A stretch of DNA of 64,000 nucleotides, taken from positions 1 to 64,000 of the forward strand of contig NZ_BMMK01000007.1 of assembly GCF_014645795.1 (NCBI RefSeq). The letters run 5' to 3'. The DNA is from Longimycelium tulufanense. Its GTDB lineage: Bacteria; Actinomycetota; Actinomycetes; Mycobacteriales; Pseudonocardiaceae. Below the pieces are notes generated by a model that was not told where the DNA came from, ran no database searches, and saw nothing but the letters and a program-made list of their open reading frames with translations. Below, one piece after another: positions 1-9,770 of the stretch; within the stretch, counting starts at the first letter, position 1, and every line of letters starts with the position of its first letter. The position numbers and the translations under genes are program-made.

Positions 1-353
1 TGTGAACTCACGAGCGAACCAGGGTGGAACACATCCCATCCCTAACCATGCACGAGGTCGTTAGTCTGCGGGCTGCAGATCAGCTCACCCACATCCGCAA
101 GGTTCCAGCGGAACGGACATAGGTCGCGCCTTCACGTGTCCTGTTGACTCTGCAGCGAAATTTGGCGTCGTCTCTCCGCCGATTTCGCCGTGTCACTTCG
201 TGATCTTTGGTGATCGAATGTCGGCGAATGGTGCCAGCATGGGGACGATCCACAGGGCTCGCCGCTGCCGCGCACCGCACCAGTCGTCCAGCTTCTGCTT
301 GGCACCCGGAAAGCGGCAGGAACAACCACGGGTACTCATCCAAGACGGCCGTT
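1..353. other. Intergenic, no gene seen
   Basis: No reading frame here shows recognisable protein motifs. Overlapping short frames on both strands look like chance frames in GC-rich DNA. It may be the 3' or upstream region of a gene outside the window. Confidence 0.5.
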
Positions 354-1232
354 TCATGCTCTGCCCCGATGGCTCAGCCCGCGCGATGTGTGGGCACAGC
401 TCACGGCTGAACGTCGCGAGGAAGCCGGTCGCCGACGTGGCCTGCATCCGAGGTGGCGTTGGAACCACGTGGTCAGGCCGGCGTCCACCTCGCGGGCCAG
501 CGGCAGCTGTGGCGCGGGTTCGATGCCGGGCTCGTCGGCGAGCGGATGCGCCAACCCAGGGATCGACAGAAGTTCGGACCGTTCCCCCAATGCGTCGACG
601 AGGTGCAACGCGTCGGCACGCAGCGCCGGGTGATCCAACTCGCCGCTGACGACCAGCAGCGGCGCGCGACCAGCGATGGCGCCCGCCTTGGCGACGAAGT
701 CCAGGCTGTCGACGGCCTTCTCGGACTCGGCGTCATACCGGTAGTCGCCCGGGAACAGGCCGACGACGGACCGCATTCGGATGGCGGCGTTCACGACGGC
801 GCCAGCGGCAACCGGAATCTCGGTGTCGGCAAGGATCCGCAGCGCGACGGCCCCGCCCAGCGAGCCGCCGAGGACGCCGATCGGGCCGTCATCGACCGGC
901 AGCTGCGCACGGATCGACGCCAGTGCGGCCGGGAACTCCTCGGTCGCCTGTCGGACGAATGGGTACAGAAAGGACATCAGGGCGTCCTTGCGGAACAGCT
1001 CCACGATGGCGTCGGTGCTGCCGTCGACCATGCGCGCCCCGCACATCGGCATGCCGAGATGCACCCGCCACGCGGGCAGGTCGTTCATCGGCAACGCGGC
1101 AGCGAATGCGGCATTCGACCTCGGCGCGTCCAGCATGTGCCAGGTGACGATCAGCGGCGCGGGGCCGTCATCGGCCGGTGGTAGGGCGGTGAACGGCACG
1201 CCGGCGGCCGTGCCCGTGATCGGTGAGTGCAT
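354..1232 (-). CDS. Alpha/beta hydrolase (serine hydrolase)
   Basis: About 292 residues from the ATG at 1232 (an alternative start lies nine codons upstream). The nucleophile elbow GGSLGG is near residues 122-127, with the acid in SGELDHP (about D200) and the histidine in PGLAHP (about H229), in the canonical order of an alpha/beta hydrolase. An early HML stretch may form the oxyanion loop. The last 30 or so residues are Arg/Ser-rich and unlike the rest, so the natural stop may have been lost or a frameshift may have extended the reading frame. It stands alone on the minus strand with no operon partner. The substrate is unknown; a dienelactone-hydrolase or prolyl-oligopeptidase-like esterase is most likely. 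Confidence 0.75.
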   Translation of the reverse strand: MHSPITGTAAGVPFTALPPADDGPAPLIVTWHMLDAPRSNAAFAAALPMNDLPAWRVHLGMPMCGARMVDGSTDAIVELFRKDALMSFLYPFVRQATEEFPAALASIRAQLPVDDGPIGVLGGSLGGAVALRILADTEIPVAAGAVVNAAIRMRSVVGLFPGDYRYDAESEKAVDSLDFVAKAGAIAGRAPLLVVSGELDHPALRADALHLVDALGERSELLSIPGLAHPLADEPGIEPAPQLPLAREVDAGLTTWFQRHLGCRPRRRPASSRRSAVSCAHTSRGLSHRGRA

Positions 1233-1517
1233 GCGGCCACGGTAGGTCTGCGGCCGCATGCCGGGGAATCGGTTACGCCACCAGCGGAATCAGCGCGACG
1301 GGCCGAGCGTTGTCGTGCAGGTCGGCCAGCAGATCACGCCATTTGGTTCCTCGCCGGGAACCCAAGGGTCCGTGCCCACCAGAACCAGCCTGGATGCTTG
1401 GGTTCGCGCTCAACTCGCAGTGTCGTATTCAAGCTCGGTGCGGGTCATGGCAGCAAGGGCCGTGTCCGGAATGGTTCGTGTCGCTGATCGCGAGGCGGAC
1501 CGGGCGAGGCGGTCGAC

Positions 1518-1970
1518 ATGGACCAATGTTGGGCTCGGGTTGCCGACCCGGGCAGCCCGCTGCCGTTTCCTGACGGCGCGTTCGACGATGTCATCGCGGC
1601 CCTGGTGCTGCACTACCTGGAGGACTGGACCGCACCGCTGGCCGAGTTGCGGCGCGTGCTGAGGCCCGGCGGCCGGCTGATCATGTCCGTCAACCACCCC
1701 ATCGTCTTCAAGCTGCTCCATCCCGAAGCCGACTATTTCGCGACCCGCAAGTGGTCCGCGGAGCACACCTTCAACGGCCAGGACGCCGTGCTCACCTACT
1801 GGCACCGACCGCTGCACGCGATGACCGACGCCTTCACCACAGCCGGCTTCCGCACAGCCGTCATCAGCGAACCGCACCCAGCACCAGGCGCCCACGAACT
1901 GTTCCCCGACGAACTCGCGGACAAGCCAGCCTTCCTGTGCTTCCTCTTCTTCGTCCTGAAGGCCACCTAA
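1518..1970 (+). pseudogene. Class I SAM methyltransferase, C-terminal fragment
   Basis: The frame begins abruptly just before the motif PLPFPDGAFDDV, followed by the motif II/III region (LVLHYLEDW, LRRVLRPGGRLIMSVNHP) and a typical small-molecule methyltransferase C-terminus ending in CFLFFVLKAT. The glycine-rich SAM-binding motif I and the preceding N-terminal half are missing, and I find no matching sequence upstream in any frame. At about 150 residues it is roughly half to two thirds of the family length. It is best read as a 5'-truncated remnant that cannot bind SAM normally. The ATG at 1518 is merely the first available start and has no convincing ribosome binding site. Confidence 0.75.
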
Positions 1971-2818
1971 CCGCTGCGCGGCACGGCCTCCGGCGCGAAT
2001 CACAGAGTCCCACGAGGGCAGCCTTCCCAGCCGGCAGGAGAGAAGAAGATCAATTCACCCGGCGGAAGTTGGACGTGCGACACGATCATGCGCAACGCAT
2101 AGCCCCAGGACACCATCTCGGCCGCTCCCGGATCCGAGACACACTCAAAGTGCTCACCCCTAGTTCCAGGAGTTGCCGCGCGGCGGTGGCGTAGCGGGTG
2201 GAGCCGCCGCATCTCCGCGATGACCGCATACCGTTCCGAGATCCGCGCCGCCCGCCGACGCCGAGCACCCCCGACCAGCGCCATGGCGCGCTACCCAGGA
2301 TGCCGGCGCTGAAGTTGGCCACCACCATCTCGAAGCCGGCACTGACCCGGCCCCGGCCAGGAGGACGTCGACCTGCTTGAGCAGGACGCCCGGGACGGCC
2401 TCCGCCCCGGTCGGGACCTCGGTGAGCAAGTGTTCACGCGTCGAGGAAGGTATTGGTGATTTCACCCGATGAGGAAAGGACTCGGGCTCAACCGTGCCTT
2501 GGAAATGGTTATCGAGCGCCGAGACTGTGGGCGTCCACGAGTGGATTGCTGGTGCGTGACGGCCCGCGTATGGGCTCGCCCGGGACCTTCCGTCGACAAG
2601 TGCTCGGCGAGATGGCAACTCAGCCTCGTTAGGACCGAACGTGATCCACAACGGACCGTCCGGCCCACTGGGTTGATCATTCTGTAAAGAGTTGCAAGTC
2701 ACACTGTCATCGCTGTGATGATCTGGGCACCCGCCATATACTTAGTTTGGCAATGCACCTAACTGGGGGGTCAGCGGCGTTCGCCGGTGCGTGGTGGTGA
2801 CTGACGGAGGACAGACCT
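1971..2818. other. Intergenic region upstream of the reductase
   Basis: This 850-bp stretch shows no convincing gene. Minus-strand frames in its left half carry P450-like or dehydrogenase-like scraps but are not coherent. The last 100 bp have lower GC and should hold the promoter of the carboxylic acid reductase. A ribosome binding site GGAGG at 2806-2810 lies 8 bases before the ATG at 2819. A short dyad TCATC-GCTGT-GATGA occurs at about 2706-2722. Confidence 0.5.
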
Positions 2819-5800
2819 ATGGCGACGAGTTCGCGGGCCGAGATCAATGGCGTCGGCGGGCTGACTGACGCTCGCCAGGAGCGTCGCATCGCTGAGTTGT
2901 GCGCCAGCGACCCGCAGTGTCGAGAGGCCCAACCCCTTGACGCGGTCAGTGCGGCGGTACGACAGCCCGGGATGGGGCTCGCGCAAATCGTGGCCACGAT
3001 CATGGAGGGCTACGCGGACCGGCCGGCTCTCGGAGAACGCGCGAAGGAGCTGATCACCGACCCGGCGACGGGCCGCACCTCACTTCGTCTGTTGCCCAGG
3101 TTCGACACCATCAGCTATCGCGAACTGTGGGACCGTGTCGGCGCGGTTGCCAGTGAATGGCATCACGATCCCGAACATCCGCTCGGCGCGGGTGACTTCG
3201 TCTGCTTCCTCGGCTTCACCAGCAGTGACTACACGACGCTCGATCTGGCCTGCATCCATCTGGGAGCGGTCTGTGTGCCGCTCCAGTCCAGCGCGTCGAT
3301 GGCCCAACTGACACCGATCATCGCGGAGACCGGGCCGCGCATCCTGGCCGCGAGCATGGAGTTTCTGGACACCGCTGTCGAGTGCGCGTTGACGAGTACG
3401 TCGCTGCGGCGGCTGATCGTGTTCGACTACTGCCCGGAAGTCGACGACCAGCGCGACAAGCTGGAATCCGCGCGCCGGCGTCTGGAAGAATCCGGCAGCC
3501 CGGTGGTTGTCGACTCGCTGGCCGCGGTGCTCGAACGTGGAAAGGCGTCGTCTCCCGCGCCCTTGTTCACCGACCCGGATGACGATCGGCTGGTCGCGCT
3601 CCTCTACACATCCGGAAGCACGGGGACCCCCAAGGGGGCCATGTACACGGAGCGGTTGGTCAGCAGGACGTGGCGGATGCACTGGTTCAGGTCGATCGAC
3701 CTTCCCAGCATCGGGATCAATTTCCTGCCGCTGAGTCACGTCGCGGGACGGGTATCGTTGATCGGAACTCTCGCCTGCGGCGGCACCAGTTACTTCGCGA
3801 CCAGGAGCGACCTGTCGACGCTGTTCGACGACATCGCTCTGGTCCGGCCCACGGAACTGCTCCTGGTGCCACGGATCTGTGACATGTTGTTCCAGTGGTA
3901 CCAGAGTGAACTGGACCGGCGGGTGTCCCAGGCCGGTGACCGGGACACGGTCGAGGCGGAGGTGAAGTCGGAGCTGCGGGACAAGGTCCTCGGTGGCCGT
4001 GTCGTGTGGGCGGTCTGTGGATCTGCGCCCCTGTCCGCCGACATGGCGGCGTTCGTCGAGTCCTGTCTGGATCTGGAACTGCACGACGGCTACGGCTCGA
4101 CAGAGGCCGGTCACATCATGATCGACAATCGGGTGGCGCGGCCGCCGGTACTCGACTACAAGCTCGTCGACGTTCCTGAACTGGGGTACTTCCGGACTGA
4201 CTCGCCGCACCCGCGGGGAGAGCTCCTAATCAAGACGGAAACGATCATCCCCGGGTACTACAAACGACCCGAGGTCACCACGGAGGTGTTCGACGAGGAC
4301 GGCTATTACCGGACCGGCGACATCATGGCCGAGATCGGGCCGGACCAGCTCGTCTATGTCGACCGCCGCAACAACGTGCTGAAGTTGTCGCAGGGTGAGT
4401 TCGTGACCGTCTCGCACCTGGAGGCCATCTTCACCAGCAGCCCGTTGATCCGGCAGATCTTCGTCTACGGCAACAGCGAACGCGCCTACCTACTCGCGGT
4501 GATCGTTCCCACCCCGGACGCGATCAAGCGCGTCGGGAACGTCGTGGAGAACCTCAGGCCGCTGCTCAGCGAGTCGCTTCAGCAGATCGCGAAAGATACT
4601 GGCCTGAACTCCTACGAGATTCCGCGCGACTTCCTGATCGAGACCGAGCCGTTCAGTACTGAGAACGGCCTGCTCTCGGATGCGCGCAAGCTGCTGCGAC
4701 CACGTCTCAAGGAGCGTTACGGCGAGCGCCTTGAGCAGCTGTACGCGGATCTGGCCGAACGGGAGACGAGCGAACTGCGCGCGCTGCGTCACGTCGGTCG
4801 TGACCAGCCGGTGTTCGACACCGTTGTGCGAGCCGCTCATGCGCTGCTGGGGAGCTCGACCGCCGAGCTGAGCGCTGACGCGCACTTCACGGATCTGGGC
4901 GGCGACTCGCTGTCCGCGTTGTCCTTTTCCAACCTGCTCACCGAGATCTTCGGCGTCGAGGTTCCGGTAGGCGTCGTCATCAGCCCGGCGAACGACTTGC
5001 AGCAGCTGGCGAACTACATCGAAACGGCACGCGAATCCGGGGCGAAACGGCCCACGTTCGCGACCGTGCACGGCACCGACAGCTCGAGAGTTTGCGCCAG
5101 TGATCTCACGCTGGACAAGTTCCTCGACGCCAAGACGCTCGCCGGGGCCAAGACACTTCCTCGCCCGAGCGGTCCTCCGCGAACCGTCGTGTTGACGGGA
5201 GCAAACGGATATCTCGGGCGTTTCCTGTGCCTGGAATGGCTGGAACGGCTGGCGCAGACCGGCGGAACGCTGATCTGCATCGTTCGGGGAAGTAACGCGG
5301 CTGCGGCGAGGAAGCGACTCGAGGATGCTTTCGACAGTGGTGACGCCGAACTGGTCCAGCATTTTCGCAGGCTGGCCGCGAAACATCTGGAAGTCCTCGC
5401 CGGTGATATCGGTGAGCCGAACCTGGGCTTGGACGAACAGACCTGGCACCGGCTGGCCGACAGCGTCGACCTGATCGTCCACGCAGCGGCACTGGTCAAT
5501 CACGTCCTTCCGTACCACCAGCTGTTCGGCCCCAACGTCGTCGGCACGGCCGAGCTGGTCCAGCTGGCCCTCACCCGACGGATGAAGCCCGTCACCTACG
5601 TCTCGACCGTGGCCGTGGCCGCCTCGCAAGCCACGCCCTCAGCTCTCGACGAAAATGCCGACATCCGTGTCGCGAGCCCGGTCCGTCAGCTGGACCAGAG
5701 CTACGCCAACGGTTACGCGACCAGCAAATGGGCCGGCGAGGTCCTACTCCGGGAAGCGCACGACCTGTGCGGTCTCCCCGTCGCCGTCTTCCGGTCCGAC

Positions 5801-6373
5801 ATGATCCTCGCGCACAGCCGCTACGTCGGCCAGTTGAACGTGCCAGACAGCTTCACCCGCCTGCTGCTCAGCCTCATGGCCACCGGAATCGCACCGCGTT
5901 CCTTCTACCAGCTCGACGCCCAAGGCAACCGACAGTCGGCACACTACGACGGACTGCCTGTCGACTTCACCGCCGAGGCCATCGCCACCCTCGGCGGGCA
6001 GGCCACGGACGGGTTCCAGACCTTCAACGTCGTGAATCCGCATGACGACGGAATCTCCCTCGACGTCTTTGTCGATTGGCTGAACGACGCCGGCTACCCC
6101 ATCCAGCGGATCGACAGCTACGACGAGTGGTTCACCCGCTTCGACACCGCCGTGCGCGCCATGCCGGAATGGCAGCGGCAGCACTCGTCGCTGCCCTTGA
6201 TGCACGCTTTCGCCGTAGCCGGTGAGGCCAACCACGGTTCCACCATCCCGGCCGACCGGTTTCGCGCCGCCGTGCAAGCCGCCAAAGTCGGATCCGACAA
6301 AGACATTCCCCACGTGTCGGCGTCACTCATCCGCAAATACGCCACCGACCTGCAACAGCTGAACCTCCTGTGA
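2819..6373 (+). CDS. car: Carboxylic acid reductase (A-T-R)
   Basis: 1184 residues, the usual length for bacterial carboxylic acid reductases. These enzymes use ATP and NADPH to reduce a carboxylic acid to an aldehyde. An ANL adenylation domain covers about residues 50-650, with the phosphate-binding loop [12 protein letters not shown] at about 262 and the GYGSTEAG motif near 425. A carrier domain follows, with LGGDSLS at about 695 carrying the phosphopantetheine serine. A Rossmann thioester reductase starts with GANGYLGR at about 794, and its YxxxK site is in YANGYATSK at about 961. The start has an excellent GGAGG site 8 bases upstream. The carrier serine must be activated by a phosphopantetheinyl transferase, and none is encoded in this window. 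The substrate cannot be predicted from context. The gene is monocistronic and seems independent of the clusters to the right. Confidence 0.96.
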   Translation: MATSSRAEINGVGGLTDARQERRIAELCASDPQCREAQPLDAVSAAVRQPGMGLAQIVATIMEGYADRPALGERAKELITDPATGRTSLRLLPRFDTISYRELWDRVGAVASEWHHDPEHPLGAGDFVCFLGFTSSDYTTLDLACIHLGAVCVPLQSSASMAQLTPIIAETGPRILAASMEFLDTAVECALTSTSLRRLIVFDYCPEVDDQRDKLESARRRLEESGSPVVVDSLAAVLERGKASSPAPLFTDPDDDRLVALLYTSGSTGTPKGAMYTERLVSRTWRMHWFRSIDLPSIGINFLPLSHVAGRVSLIGTLACGGTSYFATRSDLSTLFDDIALVRPTELLLVPRICDMLFQWYQSELDRRVSQAGDRDTVEAEVKSELRDKVLGGRVVWAVCGSAPLSADMAAFVESCLDLELHDGYGSTEAGHIMIDNRVARPPVLDYKLVDVPELGYFRTDSPHPRGELLIKTETIIPGYYKRPEVTTEVFDEDGYYRTGDIMAEIGPDQLVYVDRRNNVLKLSQGEFVTVSHLEAIFTSSPLIRQIFVYGNSERAYLLAVIVPTPDAIKRVGNVVENLRPLLSESLQQIAKDTGLNSYEIPRDFLIETEPFSTENGLLSDARKLLRPRLKERYGERLEQLYADLAERETSELRALRHVGRDQPVFDTVVRAAHALLGSSTAELSADAHFTDLGGDSLSALSFSNLLTEIFGVEVPVGVVISPANDLQQLANYIETARESGAKRPTFATVHGTDSSRVCASDLTLDKFLDAKTLAGAKTLPRPSGPPRTVVLTGANGYLGRFLCLEWLERLAQTGGTLICIVRGSNAAAARKRLEDAFDSGDAELVQHFRRLAAKHLEVLAGDIGEPNLGLDEQTWHRLADSVDLIVHAAALVNHVLPYHQLFGPNVVGTAELVQLALTRRMKPVTYVSTVAVAASQATPSALDENADIRVASPVRQLDQSYANGYATSKWAGEVLLREAHDLCGLPVAVFRSDMILAHSRYVGQLNVPDSFTRLLLSLMATGIAPRSFYQLDAQGNRQSAHYDGLPVDFTAEAIATLGGQATDGFQTFNVVNPHDDGISLDVFVDWLNDAGYPIQRIDSYDEWFTRFDTAVRAMPEWQRQHSSLPLMHAFAVAGEANHGSTIPADRFRAAVQAAKVGSDKDIPHVSASLIRKYATDLQQLNLL

Positions 6374-6646
6374 ACAATAGGGACCAACCGCACGAGAAAG
6401 GCCCCTGTTGCATCGGCGACACCGAGCCGGTACGTGGCGCGCCGCGGCAAGGCCGCACCGGGACTCCCATGCTCAGCTGGAAGAAACCGTCCTCGATCGG
6501 CTCGACCGGGATCACCGCCTGGTTGGCGCGGTCTTCCCGCTCGCAGCGGAAAACGGCCTCATGAGGTCCAGCGCCTCCCGCTCGCCCTGCGGCGGACCCT
6601 CTCGCCGCACACCGGCACGTTCTCGCCGTGGACACGGCGCAGGCTC

Positions 6647-7489
6647 TCAGGTATTCGAACTTCCTTTCGTACGGAGGAATTCGAGGACGGCCCTGGTCTG
6701 GCGAGGTAGGAGGTGCCCCGCGCCGGACAGCGCGATGACGGCGGCGTGCGGCACCGCCCGAGCCAGTCTGCGCTGTGTTCCCGCGGAATCGAACATGCGG
6801 TCCTGCCGACCGACGACGACCAGCACGGGCATGGTCAACTGACGCAGGGCGGAATCGTCGAAGATCGGCAGTTTCTCCATCCGTGGGCGGTAATGCCGCT
6901 GGATGAGCAAGGCGAACTCGGGGATGTCCGCGGTTCCGCACAACAGCGCCATGGACTTGCGCCGCCCCCAGGCGCCGAACGGCAGCAGCAGGAGCGCGAT
7001 CAACAACGGGCCCCACTTCTGCCTGCCGATCCCGCCCGGGCACAGCAGTGCCAGTTGCGAAACCCGATCGGGTCGCCTGGTCGCGTAGTCCACCGCCAGC
7101 CACCCACCAAGCGATTCCGCCACGACCGCCACGTTGTCCAGGCCCAGCGCGTCGAGCACTTCGTCGAGCCAGCGCGCGTAGTCCGCAGAACCCAGTGGCG
7201 GACGGGAGGGCGCGCTCAGGCCGGGCTCGCCGATGAGGTCCACGGCGTACAGCCTGAACTCACCGGCCCAGGTGGGCGCGTCGGCGAACCAGTTCAGCGC
7301 GTTCGCCGAGGAACCGTGCAGGAGCAGCACCGGGGGCGCGCCTTCTGGCCCGCAGGCCAGCACGAACGTCTCGCCCTGCGACGTCGGCACGCGCCGGTAC
7401 TCGCTCGGCACCGGCCACGATTCCAGCGCCTCGCGGTACCGCTGCGCCAGCATCCCGGCCCCCGACGCCGATTTGTATATGCCCTTCAT
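6647..7489 (-). CDS. Alpha/beta hydrolase
   Basis: 280 residues with a full alpha/beta hydrolase layout: oxyanion-loop HGSSAN near residue 58, nucleophile Ser126 in AESLGG (the first Gly of GxSxG is replaced by Ala, a common variant), acid in VVGRQDRMFD and histidine in SGAGHLLP. There is no signal peptide. The start ATG overlaps the stop of the upstream DNA-binding protein gene (ATGA at 7486-7489), so the two are translationally coupled and probably share the operator-like repeat at 7911-7950. The substrate is unknown. Confidence 0.85.
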   Translation of the reverse strand: MKGIYKSASGAGMLAQRYREALESWPVPSEYRRVPTSQGETFVLACGPEGAPPVLLLHGSSANALNWFADAPTWAGEFRLYAVDLIGEPGLSAPSRPPLGSADYARWLDEVLDALGLDNVAVVAESLGGWLAVDYATRRPDRVSQLALLCPGGIGRQKWGPLLIALLLLPFGAWGRRKSMALLCGTADIPEFALLIQRHYRPRMEKLPIFDDSALRQLTMPVLVVVGRQDRMFDSAGTQRRLARAVPHAAVIALSGAGHLLPRQTRAVLEFLRTKGSSNT

Positions 7490-7902
7490 ACCTGCCCCAC
7501 GATCGCGTCGATGAGCCTGAGGAGTTCGGCGGTGCGGGTCGTCCCACCGATCACGATGACCTTGAGGCTGGCGCGCTCCTCGTCGTAGATCGTTTGCACG
7601 CGCAGGGGCTCACCGTCCGGCTCGCCGCGGAGCGAGCCCATGACCATGGTGGTCAGCCTGGTCATCGACTCGCGACTGATCGCGTCGATCTGCACGAAGC
7701 TCGACACCTCGACGTGCCGGGTCCGCGCAACCGGTTCGGGCTGCCCGCCGGTGAACTCCGCGAGGTCTTCGCGGGAGATTCGGTACTGCTTGCCCACGCG
7801 GACCGCGGCCAAGCGCCCATCCCGGACGTACCCGCGCACGGTCTTGACGTGCAGCCCGAGCAGGTCGGCCACCTGCTCCACTGAGTACCACTGTTGCATC
7901 AT
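7486..7902 (-). CDS. Excisionase/MerR-type DNA-binding protein
   Basis: About 138 residues. The N-terminal 50 residues are a winged helix-turn-helix of the excisionase (BldC/MerR-like) family: WYSVEQVADLLGLHVKTVRG, then YVRDGRLAAVRVGKQYRIS, which are the usual helix and wing sequences. The C-terminal 70 residues (VQIDAISRESMTRLTTM onward) look like a compact sensor or dimerisation domain rather than part of a phage excisionase. The ATG at 7902 is chosen because AGGAGT lies about 8 bases upstream; ATG 7899 is also possible. The promoter carries a large imperfect inverted repeat, so it is probably autoregulated. No integrase is nearby, which argues for a transcription factor and against a recombination directionality factor. 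Confidence 0.85.
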   Translation of the reverse strand: MMQQWYSVEQVADLLGLHVKTVRGYVRDGRLAAVRVGKQYRISREDLAEFTGGQPEPVARTRHVEVSSFVQIDAISRESMTRLTTMVMGSLRGEPDGEPLRVQTIYDEERASLKVIVIGGTTRTAELLRLIDAIVGQV

Positions 7903-7910
7903 CCTCAATC

Positions 7911-7950
7911 ACTCCTTATTTTACCCTACCATAGGGAGTAATAAGGGAGT
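7911..7950. promoter_or_regulatory. Imperfect inverted repeat, candidate operator
   Basis: The left arm begins ACTCCTTATT and ends CCCTA (7911-7928). The right arm 7932-7950 is its near-exact reverse complement, beginning TAGGGAGTAA and ending AAGGGAGT. A 3-base centre separates them. The repeat sits immediately upstream of the excisionase-type regulator gene and overlaps its ribosome binding site. It is AT-rich against a very GC-rich background. This is the expected layout of an autorepression site. Confidence 0.6.
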
Positions 7951-7966
7951 TAAGGGACGGTCTAGC

Positions 7967-8239
7967 TCAGGTCCTGGTGAACGTCATGTCCATCCCGCGC
8001 CGCCAGCCCACCCCGTCGTCGGACCGCTCCCCGCTGGTCGCATCGGTGTTCTCCCCGACCATCAAGGCCGCGCGCACGCCGTCGCCAGTCTCGACGACGC
8101 GGACTGCGTGGTCTCGGCAATATCCAGCCCGCAGGCGCAGGTCCGTCACACCGCGGCCGTGCGAGCTGCGCGGTAGCGGCCGCTCGGCCAGAATCGGACG
8201 CATATCGGCCAACTCCTTGACCGGAGTCGAATCGTGCAT
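7967..8239 (-). CDS. Small hypothetical protein
   Basis: 90 residues from the ATG at 8239, preceded by a GGGGGA purine run 6 bases upstream. Third codon positions are strongly G/C, so this is probably a real gene. The protein is charged and soluble, without membrane or signal segments, and ends in RRGMDMTFTRT. I recognise no family. It lies upstream of and on the same strand as the regulator/hydrolase pair but is separated from them by the inverted repeat. Confidence 0.55.
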   Translation of the reverse strand: MHDSTPVKELADMRPILAERPLPRSSHGRGVTDLRLRAGYCRDHAVRVVETGDGVRAALMVGENTDATSGERSDDGVGWRRGMDMTFTRT

Positions 8240-8855
8240 GGTGCGTCCCCCGGTTGTGCGCCACCTTGTGGTGCCCGAGACACGTCCCCACCACTGAGGG
8301 TCAGAGGACCTCATGAGAATCGTTGAATTCAGTACCTTGTAACCGCTTCCGTGCCGTTTCGCCCCGCCGTTCGAGCCGTCGGGCCTGGTCCCGTGCCCAC
8401 GGGCTGCCGAGGAGGGACGGTTCGCCGACCCCCCGGCCGACCGCGCCAGGGTCCCGCCGGGCTCGAGGTTGCCTTCGCGCGTCAAGTTACTTATCAGTTT
8501 CGCTGATTCTTCGACGCACCTATATCGTGTGCTCATGGAGACCTCCGCCACCATCGCCGATGGTGGCGGAGGCGTGACTCCGTCACTAATCTCGGGCACA
8601 TCACGGATGTTTCTGGCGGATGCCGAGAAAGAGCGGTTACCGGACCGCGGGCGGTCATGTGTGGCGGAAACGAGGAGCAGTATGCCTTCGGGTTTCGGTC
8701 GCGGCCACACGGCACATCGGGCACTTCCCATCGCGAGGAACCCGCGAGCCCGTATCGGTCTCTCCCTCCGGAATCACCTCACCGGCGCCGACGTTACCCG
8801 TGCACTCGTCAACCCCAGCACGACATTCTCGGACTGACAACAGCAGGGACAACTG
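8240..8855. other. Intergenic region between divergent genes
   Basis: No gene is supported in these 616 bases. The region lies between the small minus-strand gene and the plus-strand IclR regulator and must contain the promoters of both. Its one striking element is the perfect 14-bp hairpin at 8542-8572. Confidence 0.5.
8542..8572. promoter_or_regulatory. Perfect 14-bp inverted repeat
   Basis: Arms CCTCCGCCACCATC and GATGGTGGCGGAGG are perfectly complementary around a 3-base loop GCC. It lies between divergently transcribed genes and is not followed by a T-run on either strand. It could be an operator for the adjacent IclR regulator or a strong RNA hairpin in the 5' leader of either gene. 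A factor-independent terminator is less likely. Confidence 0.6.
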
Positions 8856-9644
8856 ATGCAACCGGACCGTGATTCCTCCATCCCGACATCCGCACCATCC
8901 GTCCCGGCGGGCAGGCTGTCGATGCTCGCCAAGGGACTCTCCGTCCTCATGACGTTCCAACCCGGTGATTTCGAGCTTTCGCTGTCCGAGATCTCTCGGC
9001 GAGCCAAGCTGGCCAAGCCGACGACACACCGGTTGGTGACCGAGCTCCTGGGCTGGGGGATGCTCGAGCGTGGCAGTTCCGGCCTGCGCCTAGGGCAGCG
9101 GCTCTACGTGCTGGGCTCGCGGGCGCCGCGACAACGACTGCTGCGCGAGGCAGCGATGCCGTACCTACACCGGGTCGGCAGCGCCACCCGTACCAAGGTC
9201 TGCCTGTCCGTCCTCGAGCACCACGACGCGGTCCATCTTGACCAGGTCACCCTGTACCAGTCGGGCGGCTGCCGATACCCCGACGATCATGTGATCACCG
9301 CTGCCGCCTACCGGGCGCTGCTTGCCTACCGTCCCTCACGGCCGGCCCCGCGGACCCGCTCCTGGTCACAACCGTCCATTCCGACGCAAGACCGTTCCCG
9401 GACCGGCACCCATGACCCCGAACTCACCCGGATCCGGACCCGCGGCTACTCGGTGGTCCGTGACCACTCCGGTGGTGCCCTCAGCGTGGCGGTTCCCCTT
9501 CTCGATCCCGGCGACCAGGCCCTCGCCGCCATCGCCGTGGGCGCACCGGCCGAGCACTGCCGCCCGCAGGACGTGCTCCCCCACCTGCTGACCGCGACCA
9601 CGGCATTGTCGCGGAAGCTCGACGCGATGCGGGAGTTCCGTTGA
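8856..9644 (+). CDS. IclR-family transcriptional regulator
   Basis: 262 residues. The N-terminal winged helix-turn-helix is clear (LSLSEISRRAKLAKPTTHRL at about residues 45-65, then LLGWGMLERG). It is followed by the IclR effector domain with CLSVLEHHDAVHLDQV and the late GALSVAVPLLDPGDQALAAI segment. IclR proteins bind small effectors and control neighbouring catabolic or secondary-metabolism genes. It points toward the end of the nucleoside cluster and could be its regulator, but nothing in the sequence proves this. Confidence 0.9.
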   Translation: MQPDRDSSIPTSAPSVPAGRLSMLAKGLSVLMTFQPGDFELSLSEISRRAKLAKPTTHRLVTELLGWGMLERGSSGLRLGQRLYVLGSRAPRQRLLREAAMPYLHRVGSATRTKVCLSVLEHHDAVHLDQVTLYQSGGCRYPDDHVITAAAYRALLAYRPSRPAPRTRSWSQPSIPTQDRSRTGTHDPELTRIRTRGYSVVRDHSGGALSVAVPLLDPGDQALAAIAVGAPAEHCRPQDVLPHLLTATTALSRKLDAMREFR

Positions 9645-9770
9645 GGTGGTGTCGGCGGCGCTCGCGCGAGGGCCCGTTCACCTCTCCCAGGTTCTCCGGA
9701 CAAGCCCGCCGTTCGGTCGGCCCCGCCGAGCGGGTGTTCTCCCCCCACCCACCCCGGCAGGCCACCGCAC

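Noticed and set aside
1410..2003. Long minus-strand open frame antisense to the methyltransferase fragment
   Set aside because: It has no domain pattern and lies opposite a frame with clear methyltransferase motifs; such mirror frames are common in GC-rich DNA.
2000..2702. Minus-strand frames with P450-like scraps (for example LPPGELIFFSPAG)
   Set aside because: The pieces lie in different frames, are out of order for a P450 and lack ExxR and the heme Cys. A decayed gene is possible but cannot be supported.
7486..7902. Excisionase as a sign of a prophage or integrative element
   Set aside because: No integrase, replication gene, attachment repeat or tRNA is present; the protein is more likely a transcription factor.
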